From contig JACBXP010000012.1 of NCBI GenBank assembly GCA_015863185.1, positions 1 to 64,000 of the forward strand: 64,000 nt of DNA, written 5' to 3'. Shown one piece after another: positions 1 through 9,146 of the stretch. Position numbers and translations under genes: made by a program. The stretch's first letter is position 1; the number at the start of each line of letters is the position of its first letter. The notes under the pieces are model-generated. The model was not told the DNA's origin, searched no databases, and saw only the letters and a program-made list of their open reading frames with translations. The stretch is from Aerococcaceae bacterium DSM 111020. Lineage in GTDB: Bacteria > Bacillota > Bacilli > Lactobacillales > Aerococcaceae.

Positions 1-20
1 TCGGTCGAGGACTTAACCAT
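1..20 (+). rRNA. 23S rRNA, 3' end only
   Basis: The window opens with CGGTCGAGGACTTAACCA, the conserved 3' terminus of Firmicutes 23S rRNA. The rest of the gene lies upstream. A 5S gene and a tRNA array follow directly, as in a normal rrn operon. Confidence 0.85.
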
Positions 21-91
21 GAAACAATGGATCGGCGTTTGTGTAGGATATTCATTTTTGAGTGAATGAAGGTTCACTTGAGATAAGACAA

Positions 92-212
92 CTGTGTGGT
101 GATGATGGCAAGAAGGACACACCTGTTCCCATGCCGAACACAGCAGTTAAGCTTCTTAGCGCCGATGGTAGTTGGGACTTTGTCCCTGCGAGAGTAGGTC
201 TTTGCCACGCAG
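92..212 (+). rRNA. rrf: 5S ribosomal RNA
   Basis: The ends CTGTGTGG and CCACGCAG pair as the closing helix. The internal CCCATGCCGAACACAG and GAGAGTAGG segments are the usual 5S loop sequences. Length is about 120 nt. It lies about 70 nt after the 23S tail. Confidence 0.95.
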
Positions 213-226
213 GTTGTTTATCTTAT

Positions 227-299
227 TCCGCCATAGCTCAGTTGGCAGAGCGCATGACTGTTAATCATGATGTCGCTGGTTCGAGCCCAGCTGGCGGAG
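227..299 (+). tRNA. tRNA-Asn (GTT)
   Basis: The cloverleaf has acceptor TCCGCCA, anticodon loop CTGTTAA and T-loop GGTTCGAGC. No CCA is encoded. First of 15 tRNAs downstream of the rRNA genes. Confidence 0.96.
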
Positions 300-313
300 T
301 ATAAGGTTAGCAT

Positions 314-403
314 GGAGAGTTGTCCGAGCTGGCCGAAGGAGCACGATTGGAAATCGTGTAGGCATTTTACAGTGTCTCAAGGGTTCGAATCCCTTACTCT
401 CCG
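314..403 (+). tRNA. tRNA-Ser (GGA)
   Basis: Class II tRNA of 90 nt with a long variable arm. Anticodon loop TTGGAAA; acceptor GGAGAGT pairs ACTCTCC. No encoded CCA. Confidence 0.96.
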
Positions 404-453
404 TAAATTTAGCTAACACTGATTTTGTCAAGTGTTATAATAAGTAATATACT

Positions 454-525
454 GGCCCCTTGGTCAAGCGGTTAAGACACTGCCCTTTCACGGCGGTAAC
501 ACGGGTTCGAATCCCGTAGGGGTCA
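454..525 (+). tRNA. tRNA-Glu (TTC)
   Basis: Acceptor GGCCCCT pairs AGGGGTC. The anticodon loop CTTTCAC reads GAA/GAG codons. No encoded CCA. Confidence 0.96.
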
Positions 526-534
526 TAAATAATT

Positions 535-607
535 GGAGGTTTAGCTCAGCTGGGAGAGCACCTGCCTTACAAGCAGGGGGTCAGCGGTTCGATCCCGTTA
601 ACCTCCA
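535..607 (+). tRNA. tRNA-Val (TAC)
   Basis: Acceptor GGAGGTT pairs AACCTCC; anticodon loop CTTACAA. No encoded CCA. Confidence 0.96.
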
Positions 608-627
608 TAGCCAATTAAATATAACTT

Positions 628-700
628 GGTCCGGTGGTGTAGGGGTTAACATGCCTGCCTGTCACGCAGGAGATCGCGGGTTCAAATCCCGTCCGGACCG
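628..700 (+). tRNA. tRNA-Asp (GTC)
   Basis: Acceptor GGTCCGG pairs CCGGACC; anticodon loop CTGTCAC. The discriminator G fits tRNA-Asp. Confidence 0.96.
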
Positions 701-703
701 TAT

Positions 704-776
704 GGCTTTGTAGCTCAGTTGGTAGAGCATCTGATTGAAGCTCAGAGTGTCGGCGGTTCGATTCCGTCCAAAGCCA
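704..776 (+). tRNA. tRNA-Phe (GAA)
   Basis: Acceptor GGCTTTG pairs CAAAGCC; anticodon loop TTGAAGC. It starts three bases after tRNA-Asp ends. Confidence 0.96.
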
Positions 777-781
777 TTGAT

Positions 782-862
782 GGAGGGGTAGCGAAGTGGC
801 TAAACGCGGCGGACTGTAAATCCGCTCCTTCGGGTTCGGCAGTTCGAATCTGCCCCCCTCCA
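782..862 (+). tRNA. tRNA-Tyr (GTA)
   Basis: Class II tRNA with a long variable arm. Acceptor GGAGGGG pairs CCCCTCC; anticodon loop CTGTAAA. Confidence 0.96.
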
Positions 863-913
863 TTTATTTTTTAAGGACTAGGAATGTAAGATTTTACACA
901 TCTTAACACAGAT

Positions 914-984
914 AGGGACTTAGTTTAACGGTAGAACAACGGTCTCCAAAACCGTTAGTGTGGGTTCGATTCCTACAGTCCCTG
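914..984 (+). tRNA. tRNA-Trp (CCA)
   Basis: Acceptor AGGGACT pairs AGTCCCT; anticodon loop CTCCAAA; discriminator G. Confidence 0.96.
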
Positions 985-994
985 TATATATGAT

Positions 995-1068
995 GGCGAT
1001 TGTGGCGAAGTGGTTAACGCATCGGTTTGTGGATCCGACATTCGTGGGTTCGATTCCCATCAGTCGCC
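995..1068 (+). tRNA. tRNA-His (GTG)
   Basis: The extra 5' G (995) faces C73 (1068), the histidine identity pair, followed by seven acceptor pairs. Anticodon loop TTGTGGA. The last anticodon-stem pair (1026/1034) is a U-U mismatch. Confidence 0.95.
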
Positions 1069-1096
1069 TATTTTATATTAATATTTACTTTATTAT

Positions 1097-1168
1097 TGGG
1101 GTATAGCCAAGCGGTAAGGCACCGGACTTTGACTCCGTTATTCGTTGGTTCGAATCCAGCTACCCCAG
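1097..1168 (+). tRNA. tRNA-Gln (TTG)
   Basis: Acceptor TGGGGTA pairs TACCCCA; anticodon loop CTTTGAC. Confidence 0.96.
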
Positions 1169-1179
1169 TTTTTTTATAT

Positions 1180-1250
1180 GGCGGTATAGCCAAGTGGTAA
1201 GGCGCGGGTCTGCAAAACCTTTATCACCGGTTCAAATCCGGTTACCGCCT
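1180..1250 (+). tRNA. tRNA-Cys (GCA)
   Basis: Acceptor GGCGGTA pairs TACCGCC; anticodon loop CTGCAAA; discriminator U, as expected for tRNA-Cys. Confidence 0.96.
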
Positions 1251-1261
1251 TATTTTATTTA

Positions 1262-1345
1262 GCCGGTGTGGCGGAATTGGCAGACGCGCGGGACTCAAAA
1301 TCCCGTGCCTTCACGGGCATGTCGGTTCGATCCCGACCACCGGTA
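1262..1345 (+). tRNA. tRNA-Leu (CAA)
   Basis: Class II tRNA with a long variable arm; anticodon loop CTCAAAA. Acceptor GCCGGTG pairs CACCGGT with one G-U pair. Confidence 0.96.
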
Positions 1346-1385
1346 TTAAGTATTTGCACTATGTGAATGCTTTTTTTATTTATAT

Positions 1386-1459
1386 GCACCCTTGGCTCAA
1401 TTGGATAGAGTACCTGACTACGAATCAGGCGGTTGCAGGTTCGACTCCTGCAGGGTGCA
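1386..1459 (+). tRNA. tRNA-Arg (ACG)
   Basis: Acceptor GCACCCT pairs AGGGTGC. Anticodon loop CTACGAA; the A34 is expected to be edited to inosine to read CGN codons. Confidence 0.96.
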
Positions 1460-1464
1460 TTTCA

Positions 1465-1538
1465 CGGGAAGTAGCTCAGCTTGGTAGAGCACTTGGTTTG
1501 GGACCAAGGGGTCGCAGGTTCGAATCCTGTCTTCCCGA
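1465..1538 (+). tRNA. tRNA-Pro (TGG)
   Basis: Acceptor CGGGAAG pairs CTTCCCG; anticodon loop TTTGGGA. The C1-G72 pair is typical of tRNA-Pro. Confidence 0.96.
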
Positions 1539-1549
1539 TTTTTAATACT

Positions 1550-1622
1550 GGGGGATTAGCTCAGCTGGGAGAGTGCTTGCATGGCATGCAAGAGGTCAGC
1601 GGTTCGATCCCGCTATTCTCCA
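1550..1622 (+). tRNA. tRNA-Ala (GGC)
   Basis: Anticodon loop ATGGCAT. The acceptor stem 1550-1556 pairs 1615-1621 with two G-U pairs. Last tRNA of the array, followed at once by a terminator. Confidence 0.95.
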
Positions 1623-1623
1623 T

Positions 1624-1655
1624 AAACTCGACAATAGTCGAGTTTATTTGTTTAA
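1624..1655 (+). terminator. Intrinsic terminator of the rRNA-tRNA operon
   Basis: A nine-bp stem (AAACTCGAC / GTCGAGTTT) with an AATA loop is followed by a T-rich run. It begins one base after tRNA-Ala. Confidence 0.85.
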
Positions 1656-1707
1656 TGTAGCATTTTATTTTATTATTTAATAATAAATAATTTAGCAAAC
1701 ATAATAC

Positions 1708-1751
1708 TTGCCAAGCTTTTTTTTTTAACATATAATTAGTTCGAATTCGAA
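1708..1751 (+). promoter_or_regulatory. Promoter with MhqR-type operator
   Basis: TTGCCA (1708-1713), a 17-nt spacer and TATAAT (1731-1736) form a near-consensus sigma-A promoter. The perfect palindrome TTCGAATTCGAA (1740-1751) lies just after the -10 box, where a bound repressor would block initiation. Its core matches the centre of the Bacillus MhqR operator as I remember it (ATCTcgaattcgAGAT). The genes behind it are of the mhq type, which supports the reading. No mhqR gene is in the window. Confidence 0.65.
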
Positions 1752-1784
1752 ACAAAGGTTTAAAAAATAGAAAGTAGGGATTAG

Positions 1785-2747
1785 ATGACAAACAATCATT
1801 TAATAGGTATCCATCACGTTACAGCTATCACTGAAAGTGCAGAAAAAAATTATCAATTTATGACCGAAGTATTAGGGATGCGACTCGTTAAGAAAACAGT
1901 GAATCAAGATGATATTCACACCTATCATACATTCTTTGCCGATGATGTTGCCTCTCCTGGTACAGACTTGACTTTTTTTGATTTTCCTAATATTCCAGCA
2001 AAACAAGAAGGAACAAATAGTATTAATCGCATAGGATTAAGAGTTCCGAATGATGAAGCACTAAAATATTATATGGACCGATTTAATGATTTTAAAGTAG
2101 AACATAGTGAGATTGAGGAGTATTTTGGCCATCAGACAATACGTTTTACAGATCCTGATGGTCAACATTATCGACTTTATTCAGATACAACAAATAAGGG
2201 GCTTCCTGGGGGTACTCCTTGGAAAGAAGGACCTGTTCCGGAAGAATTTGCGATTTATGCATTAGGACCTATTGAAATAACAGTTGCTTATAGTAAAGAT
2301 TTTGCAAAATTAATGGAAGTAATTTACGATTTTAAGATTATTTTACGTAATAAAAATTCTATTTGGATGGAAGTCAATAATGCGGGTTTAGGTGGAGCGA
2401 TGATTATTCATCATGATGAATCCAGCAATACAGAATATCAAGGTTATGGTGCTGTACATCATGTAGCATTTCGTGTGGAAGATCGTATTGCGTTAGAACA
2501 TTGGTTAGCAAAATATCAAGAAATTGGAATTGGGAATTCAGGATTAGTTGATCGATTTTATTTTGAGGCCCTATATGCCCGTATTGGCCATATTTTAATC
2601 GAATTATCCACAGATGGACCAGGTTTTATGGAGGATGAACCTTATGAAACATTAGGAGAGTCATTATCATTACCACCATTCATTGAACCACAACGTCAAT
2701 ATATTGAAAGCCAAATTCGTCCATTTGACACAAGGCGTGAACATTAA
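1785..2747 (+). CDS. Ring-cleaving dioxygenase, VOC superfamily (MhqO/MhqE-like)
   Basis: A 320-residue protein of the vicinal-oxygen-chelate fold, with two paired modules (about residues 5-140 and 150-290). Signature stretches are HHVTAI near the N-terminus, GAVHHVAFRVED at mid-length and a metal-ligand Glu in the C-terminal module (ILIELSTDGPGF). This family in Bacillus (YdfO/MhqO, YodE/MhqE, YkcA/MhqA) opens quinone or catechol-like rings and is induced by quinones and diamide. The start is supported by AGTAGGGA upstream. It is first in a three-gene cluster behind a likely MhqR-type operator, with the next gene only 15 nt away. The actual substrate is unknown. Confidence 0.85.
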   Translation: MTNNHLIGIHHVTAITESAEKNYQFMTEVLGMRLVKKTVNQDDIHTYHTFFADDVASPGTDLTFFDFPNIPAKQEGTNSINRIGLRVPNDEALKYYMDRFNDFKVEHSEIEEYFGHQTIRFTDPDGQHYRLYSDTTNKGLPGGTPWKEGPVPEEFAIYALGPIEITVAYSKDFAKLMEVIYDFKIILRNKNSIWMEVNNAGLGGAMIIHHDESSNTEYQGYGAVHHVAFRVEDRIALEHWLAKYQEIGIGNSGLVDRFYFEALYARIGHILIELSTDGPGFMEDEPYETLGESLSLPPFIEPQRQYIESQIRPFDTRREH

Positions 2748-2762
2748 GAAAGGAGTTTGTTT

Positions 2763-3656
2763 ATGAAGATGCATAAATTACATCATGTAAGTGCCATTGT
2801 TGGTCATCCGCAAGAAACATATGATTTTTATACCCAAGTCTTAAGACTCCATTTGATTAAGAAAACTGTGAATTTTGATGATCCGACAACTTATCATTTA
2901 TATTTTGGTGATCAATATGCCGAAAAAGACTTTACGATGACTTTTTTCAACTGGGAGCATATAGAGAAAAAGGGACGTGTTGGTAGTGGCCAGGTTAGAA
3001 CAATAGCTTTTTCAATAGGGAATAATAGTATAGAGGATTGGAAAAACCATCTAGTTTCCGAGGGAATAGACACTGATTGGACCCATCGCTTCGATAAAAA
3101 AACATTGGAATTTAATGATCCACATGGATTACGTATTGCATTGGTTGAAAATGAAACACATTCTAGTCCCGAAATTCATGGTTTTTATGGAGTAGAAATA
3201 TTGAGTGGTAATGTTGAAGCCTCTATTGAACATTTAACTGATATATTTGATTTACAAGCATCAGGTGAGAATGCATCACATCGATATTTTGAAACTGATT
3301 CGTCCTATCGTCACACCATTGCATTAAGTAAAGAAACACATCGGCGGGGAATTGATGGCATTGGTACAGTTCATCATCTTGCATGGGAAGCAGAAAACAC
3401 TGAAGGGTTGAAAGATTGGCAACAAAAAATAGTGAAATCAGGTCTTCAACCTACCGAGATTACAGATCGGTCTTATTTTGAATCGATATATTATCGAGAG
3501 CCCGGTTATACTATTTATGAAATTGCAACTGCTGGTCCAGGTTTTCTTATTGATGAAGCTAAAGATGAATTGGGAATGACATTGAAATTACCACCCCAAT
3601 ATGAGAATTCACGTGAAGAAATCGAAAAAAATTTATCTTCAATTATAATTGATTAA
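2763..3656 (+). CDS. Second VOC-family ring-cleaving dioxygenase (MhqA/E-like)
   Basis: Paralogue of the preceding gene: the N-terminus has LHHVSAIVG, the middle GTVHHLAWEAE and the C-terminus TIYEIATAGPGF, so two VOC modules with the His and Glu metal ligands are retained. I place the start at ATG 2763 because AGGAG lies seven nt upstream. An in-frame TTG at 2757 overlaps that site and is unlikely to be used. Translation is probably linked to the first gene (15-nt gap). Two tandem dioxygenases plus an esterase resemble the Bacillus mhqED and mhqNOP sets merged into one operon. Confidence 0.83.
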   Translation: MKMHKLHHVSAIVGHPQETYDFYTQVLRLHLIKKTVNFDDPTTYHLYFGDQYAEKDFTMTFFNWEHIEKKGRVGSGQVRTIAFSIGNNSIEDWKNHLVSEGIDTDWTHRFDKKTLEFNDPHGLRIALVENETHSSPEIHGFYGVEILSGNVEASIEHLTDIFDLQASGENASHRYFETDSSYRHTIALSKETHRRGIDGIGTVHHLAWEAENTEGLKDWQQKIVKSGLQPTEITDRSYFESIYYREPGYTIYEIATAGPGFLIDEAKDELGMTLKLPPQYENSREEIEKNLSSIIID

Positions 3657-3730
3657 TCTACTAGTAGGATATAATTGAAATTTTATCAAGAATATCTTAA
3701 TAATTGGAAGGTTAAGATAAGGAGTAATGA

Positions 3731-4333
3731 ATGGAATACATTTATAAAGATAATCATAGTAATAGTACTTTTATTGGACTTCATGGCACAGGTGGTAATG
3801 AGAAAGATTTACTTTCAGTGGCACAGTATTTAAATCCTACTTATAATTATGTGGGCATACAGGGTGATGTGATAGAGAATGGCATGCGTCGATTTTTTAA
3901 ACGTCATGCTGAAGGGCAGTATGATATTAACAATTTAAATCAGCAAGGTGAAAAATTAGCATCTTTTATCGAACAACTTAGTGAAAGACATCAATTTAAC
4001 TTAGATAAAGTTATTTTATTAGGCTTCTCTAATGGTGCAAATATTGCGATACATCTGTTATTAAATGATAAATATGCTTATGATAAAGGAATATTATTAC
4101 ATCCAATGTATCCAGTACCACTCGATGATGGTTTAAATCTTAATGGCAAACAAGTATTTACTTCGATGGGTAAAGAAGATCCAATTGTTCCTATAAAGGA
4201 AAGTGAACGAGTTATTGAAATTTTTGAATCCCACGGGGCTTCCGTTGAAACTTATTGGGGAAGAAGTCACCAAATAGAGTCAAAAGAACTTGAGTCCGCC
4301 AAAAGATGGATTGTAACATTAGGAAATAACTAA
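3731..4333 (+). CDS. Phospholipase/carboxylesterase, alpha/beta hydrolase (MhqD-like)
   Basis: A 200-residue alpha/beta hydrolase. The nucleophile elbow is GFSNG (about residue 98; GFSQG in most relatives). The oxyanion segment is LHGTGGNEKD near the start, the acid is in GKEDPIVP and the catalytic His in RSHQIE. AAGGAG sits six nt before the ATG. MhqD (YodD) of Bacillus has this length and lies beside the mhqE dioxygenase. The inferred role is hydrolysis of ring-cleavage products. It follows the dioxygenases after a 74-nt gap and is probably co-transcribed. Confidence 0.82.
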   Translation: MEYIYKDNHSNSTFIGLHGTGGNEKDLLSVAQYLNPTYNYVGIQGDVIENGMRRFFKRHAEGQYDINNLNQQGEKLASFIEQLSERHQFNLDKVILLGFSNGANIAIHLLLNDKYAYDKGILLHPMYPVPLDDGLNLNGKQVFTSMGKEDPIVPIKESERVIEIFESHGASVETYWGRSHQIESKELESAKRWIVTLGNN

Positions 4334-4371
4334 CGTTCTATAATATCAATAATGAAAATGCTTTAGTACCA

Positions 4372-4400
4372 ATGACATCCTTTATGTGTAGTGATATACT
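4372..4400 (+). promoter_or_regulatory. Predicted promoter of ldh
   Basis: ATGACA (4372-4377), a 17-nt spacer and TATACT (4395-4400), about 40 nt before the ldh start codon. Confidence 0.5.
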
Positions 4401-4411
4401 TATAATTATGA

Positions 4412-5413
<1,002 letters not shown>

Positions 5414-5423
5414 TGTAATATGA

Positions 5424-5470
5424 AAAAATCTTCTCTGACAGGGTCTATTAAACCGTCAGAGAAGATTTTT
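5424..5470. terminator. Bidirectional terminator, ldh / aspartokinase
   Basis: A 15-bp near-perfect stem (AAAATCTTCTCTGAC / GTCAGAGAAGATTTT) with A- and T-rich flanks serves both convergent genes. Confidence 0.88.
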
Positions 5471-6822
5471 TAGTTAAAGTATTGGACATATAACTCTTGT
5501 AAAGCATCATTTAAATCATTTGATTGGATACAGAAAAACATACTTAATTCGGATGCTCCTTGGTTAATCATTTGCAAACTAATGTGACGATTCATAAATG
5601 CAGTGGTTGCTTTATTGGCTAACCCGACAATATTTCTCATCCCTTCGCCAACGACGGCGATAATTGCAAGGTCTTCTTCAACATGGATCCATTCAGGTTG
5701 AAGTTGTTTGTGAATAAGATCAATGATTTGATCTTTTTTATTATTTCCATCAAATTGATGAGAACGAACAATAATAGTAATATCATCGATTCCAGTGGGA
5801 ATATGTTCAATTGAAATATCTAAATCCTCAAAGATTTGCAATAATTTTCGAGTATAACCGACTTCTTTGTTCAATAAATATTGTTTGATAGTAAATGACA
5901 TAAATCCACTATCTCCGCTAACACCAATCACTGGAAATTCATTAATATCATCACGGTCAGCCACAATACGTGTTCCGTTGATTTCAGGATGATTCGTATT
6001 TTTTATTTGGACCGGAATTTTCTGATTATAAAGAGGACGGAGTGCTTCATCATGGAATATAGCAAAACCTGAATAAGCTAATTCTCGCATTTCTCGGTAA
6101 GTGATTTCTTTAATGCGGTGTGGTTGCTTAATGATTCCTGGATGTGCCGAATAAATGTAACTAACATCGGTATAATTTTCATACACTTCCGCATCAATGG
6201 CATTAGCTATAATGGCACCTGTAATGTCAGAACCTCCACGAGAAAATGTGACAATATCTCCCGCTTGAGAATAACCATAAAAGCCTGGAACAACAATGGT
6301 ACCTTCTATGCCTCTCAATTGTGCCATGGATTCATAGGATTGTGGTAGGAGGGCGGCATCTCCTGCATGATCTGTAACCACCATTCCAATTTCTTTTGGT
6401 GAGCGATAGCATGCTTTAATTCCTTGTTGATTAAAGTATTCACTGATTAGTTGTGCGTTGAAATCTTCCCCGCATGACTTTAATGCATCTAAGAGTCGCT
6501 CCGGTTTTGTAATCTTATCAAGATACTGATTTAAAGTGTTTTCGAATGTTGTTAGAAGGCCAGGGGTTAAGTTCAAGTCAGTAATAATTGAATGATAGCG
6601 TGCAATAATAGATTGTATTGCTGGTTGAGTATCTAAACCTGCCTGATGATTTGTAAAAAGAGCGATTAATAAATCCGTAACTTTTGTATCATCTTCCGAT
6701 CGTTTTCCAGGGGCACTGACTACGACAACTTTGATGCCTGGATTGTTCTTAACTATGGTTGCGACTTTATAAATTTGTTTTGCATCGCTCAGCGAACTTC
6801 CGCCAAATTTTGCTACTTTCAT
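5470..6822 (-). CDS. Aspartate kinase (monofunctional, YclM/ThrD type)
   Basis: Phosphorylates aspartate in the first step to threonine, methionine and lysine. The kinase domain begins MKVAKFGGSS and includes SAPGKRSEDDTKVTD, SFSRGGSDITG-like FSRGGSDITG and FHDEAL. The last ~150 residues are paired ACT regulatory modules (GVSGDSGFMS, INQGASELSMFF). Length is about 450 residues, as in Bacillus YclM. I use the ATG at 6822, six nt after GGCGGGG; a longer frame opens at 6864 but would add 14 residues absent from the family. The gene is divergent from hom-thrB, suggesting shared control in the 115-bp gap. The ACT modules predict feedback control by threonine or lysine. Confidence 0.92.
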   Translation of the reverse strand: MKVAKFGGSSLSDAKQIYKVATIVKNNPGIKVVVVSAPGKRSEDDTKVTDLLIALFTNHQAGLDTQPAIQSIIARYHSIITDLNLTPGLLTTFENTLNQYLDKITKPERLLDALKSCGEDFNAQLISEYFNQQGIKACYRSPKEIGMVVTDHAGDAALLPQSYESMAQLRGIEGTIVVPGFYGYSQAGDIVTFSRGGSDITGAIIANAIDAEVYENYTDVSYIYSAHPGIIKQPHRIKEITYREMRELAYSGFAIFHDEALRPLYNQKIPVQIKNTNHPEINGTRIVADRDDINEFPVIGVSGDSGFMSFTIKQYLLNKEVGYTRKLLQIFEDLDISIEHIPTGIDDITIIVRSHQFDGNNKKDQIIDLIHKQLQPEWIHVEEDLAIIAVVGEGMRNIVGLANKATTAFMNRHISLQMINQGASELSMFFCIQSNDLNDALQELYVQYFN

Positions 6823-6936
6823 AGGGATCCCCGCCTTCTTTAAAATATGAGTATGGCCTATCATACCTTATTTTCTAGCTAATTTCTAGTCATTATTGTA
6901 AGATTAATATGTATATGCTTTTTATAGGAGGTAATT

Positions 6937-8124
6937 ATGAAAATTGCAATTCTTGGTCTAGGAACCGTAGGAAGTGGCGTTATGAATTTATTAACGCAAA
7001 ATAGAGAAATAATAGAAGAACGCACGAATCAAACCTTTGAAGTATCACATGTTTATGGTAGGAGTAATCGTTATCAGATTGATTTAACGAATATCGTTCA
7101 TACAGATAATATTGAAGATATTATTCAAAGTGATGTAGATATTGTCATTGAAGTCCTTGGTGGCATTGATTTTACTTATCAGACAATTAAAAAGTTGTTA
7201 TTGGCAGGAAAACATGTTGTTACTGCTAATAAAGATATGCTTGCAATACATGTCGAAGAATTAAGTCGAATAGCCAATGAAAACCAGGTTCAATTCAATT
7301 ATGAAGCCAGTGTGGCGGGGGGGATTCCGGTAATATTAGGATTACAACATGGCTTGAATGCTAATCGGATTCACCGCTTTATGGGGATTCTCAATGGGAC
7401 AACAAACTATATTTTGACACGAATGACACAAGATGATTGGGACTTTAATCAGGCATTAGAACAAGCTCAACAATTAGGCTATGCAGAATCAGATCCTACA
7501 AATGATATTGGAGGTTTTGATGCTCAACGTAAGACAGCCATCTTATCACGGCTTGCTTACCGTCAAGAAATCGATTTAGAAGAAGTTTCTGTCAAAGGTA
7601 TTGAGGAATTGCAATTGAAGGACATCCAGATTGCTCAGCAATTAGGCTATACGATGAAATTGATTGGCTTGTCAGAAATGCAAGATAATCGCATTGAAAT
7701 GCTAGTGGGACCTATGCTAATCCCTTCTGATAGTCAGCTAGCAAGTGTTAATGAAGCGATGAATGCTGTATTCTTTAATGGTGATGCTATCGGTGAGACT
7801 ATGTGTTATGGACCAGGGGCAGGTAGTATGGAGACAGCATCAGCGATTGTGGCTGACATGATGGGAATTATGAATTTTGGTTTTATTGGTAATACTGAAA
7901 CAAAAGAGAGTGCTTTGACGACATCAGAGACATTTCCGCGTAAATATTATGTTCGTTTACTTGCGACAACAGAAATTAAACAGATGGTAGAGAATAATCA
8001 ATACGATATTGTTTACTCCAAAGACAATGATATTGCTATTCAAACACCTATAATGTCTTTATCAGAGTTACTAGATAGTGTATCTACAGAATCTATTCAG
8101 GCACTTTATCCAATCATTGATTAA
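6937..8124 (+). CDS. hom: Homoserine dehydrogenase
   Basis: Reduces aspartate semialdehyde to homoserine. The NAD-binding GLGTVGSG is at residues 7-14, followed by VTANKDML, the catalytic-region motif GILNGTTNYIL, and YAESDPTNDIGGFDAQRK. AGGAGG lies five nt before the ATG. At 395 residues it is about 35 shorter than Bacillus Hom. The C-terminal ACT region (from FPRKYYVRLL) is abbreviated, which may weaken threonine feedback. It is 17 nt from thrB and surely co-transcribed with it. Confidence 0.94.
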   Translation: MKIAILGLGTVGSGVMNLLTQNREIIEERTNQTFEVSHVYGRSNRYQIDLTNIVHTDNIEDIIQSDVDIVIEVLGGIDFTYQTIKKLLLAGKHVVTANKDMLAIHVEELSRIANENQVQFNYEASVAGGIPVILGLQHGLNANRIHRFMGILNGTTNYILTRMTQDDWDFNQALEQAQQLGYAESDPTNDIGGFDAQRKTAILSRLAYRQEIDLEEVSVKGIEELQLKDIQIAQQLGYTMKLIGLSEMQDNRIEMLVGPMLIPSDSQLASVNEAMNAVFFNGDAIGETMCYGPGAGSMETASAIVADMMGIMNFGFIGNTETKESALTTSETFPRKYYVRLLATTEIKQMVENNQYDIVYSKDNDIAIQTPIMSLSELLDSVSTESIQALYPIID

Positions 8125-8141
8125 TAGAAATGAGAGATTAA

Positions 8142-9014
8142 ATGATATTCACAATACAGATACCTGCAACGAGCGCTAATTTAGGTTTGGGCTTTGACTC
8201 CATGGGAATTGCTTTAGAGAAGTTTTTAACAATTGAGGCTGAAGAGAGTTCTGAATGGATGGTTGAATTTTTAGATTCTGAATTGGAAGTTTTACCAACA
8301 GACGAAACCAATATTGTTTTTCGCGCAGCGGAATACTTAGCCCAAGCGTATGAACAAACGATGCCGAAGCTTTCGATAAAAATGGCGAGTGAAATTCCGT
8401 TGACGCATGGATTGGGAAGTTCCTCGAGTGCAATCGTAGCGGGAATAGAATTAGCGAATCATTATCTTCAATTAGGCCTTTCACAGCATGAAAAAATATA
8501 TTATGCTACCGAATTAGAAGGGCATCCCGATAATGTGGGACCATGTATTACCGGTGCGGGGTTTGTTGGCTATTATTCATCCAATGATGGTTTGTATTAT
8601 GAAACATTTGACTTGCCAGGGATGGGCGTAATTTTATCAATCCCAGACTATGAAATTAATACAGAACAGGCCAGAAGAGCCTTGCCGGATCACTATTCAC
8701 GTCAACAAGCCGTTCAGCAAAATGCGATGAATAATGTTATGGTATTGAAAGCGCTGAAGAGAGAGTATCATGAGATGGGGCAATTAATGATGAAGGATAA
8801 TTTCCATGAACCTTACCGTCAAAGTATGATTCATGAATTCCAAGAAGTGAAATTTCAAGCTAACGCTAATGGGGCCTACGCAACCGTAATTAGCGGTGCG
8901 GGACCTACCATCTTAACATTTGCTCCTGAGGATCAAATAGCAAATATTATCAGTGAATTAATAAAGACAGTCCCCGATTGTACACACGAATCAGTGAAAA
9001 TTCTAAATAAATAA
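8142..9014 (+). CDS. thrB: Homoserine kinase
   Basis: GHMP-superfamily kinase that makes O-phosphohomoserine for threonine synthesis. It shows IPATSANLGLGFDS at the N-terminus, the ATP-binding PLTHGLGSSSSA near residue 88, and SGAGPT in the C-terminal motif 3. At 290 residues it has the usual length. The ribosome site is weak (GAGA), so translation may depend on coupling to hom. Threonine synthase (thrC) is not in the window. Confidence 0.93.
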   Translation: MIFTIQIPATSANLGLGFDSMGIALEKFLTIEAEESSEWMVEFLDSELEVLPTDETNIVFRAAEYLAQAYEQTMPKLSIKMASEIPLTHGLGSSSSAIVAGIELANHYLQLGLSQHEKIYYATELEGHPDNVGPCITGAGFVGYYSSNDGLYYETFDLPGMGVILSIPDYEINTEQARRALPDHYSRQQAVQQNAMNNVMVLKALKREYHEMGQLMMKDNFHEPYRQSMIHEFQEVKFQANANGAYATVISGAGPTILTFAPEDQIANIISELIKTVPDCTHESVKILNK

Positions 9015-9021
9015 TAAAAAA

Positions 9022-9057
9022 TGCGAATCGTTATTATTGCGATTCGCTTTTAATTTT
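9022..9057 (+). terminator. Terminator of hom-thrB
   Basis: Stem GCGAATCG / CGATTCGC followed by TTTTAATTTTT. Confidence 0.8.
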
Positions 9058-9065
9058 TGGACATC

Positions 9066-9104
9066 AAAAAACCTGACCTCAAAATTTGAAGGTCAGGTTT
9101 TTAG
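9066..9104. terminator. Bidirectional terminator before the P-type ATPase
   Basis: Stem AAAAACCTGACCT / AGGTCAGGTTTTT. Its orientation suits the end of the minus-strand ATPase gene as well as read-through from thrB. Confidence 0.8.
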
Positions 9105-9146
9105 TGCTTCAATCAATATTATAAAGATTGAGTCTACAAAAGACTA

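Noticed and set aside
62-863. Short open frames within the 5S and tRNA genes
   Set aside because: They overlap strongly supported RNA genes and lack ribosome sites.
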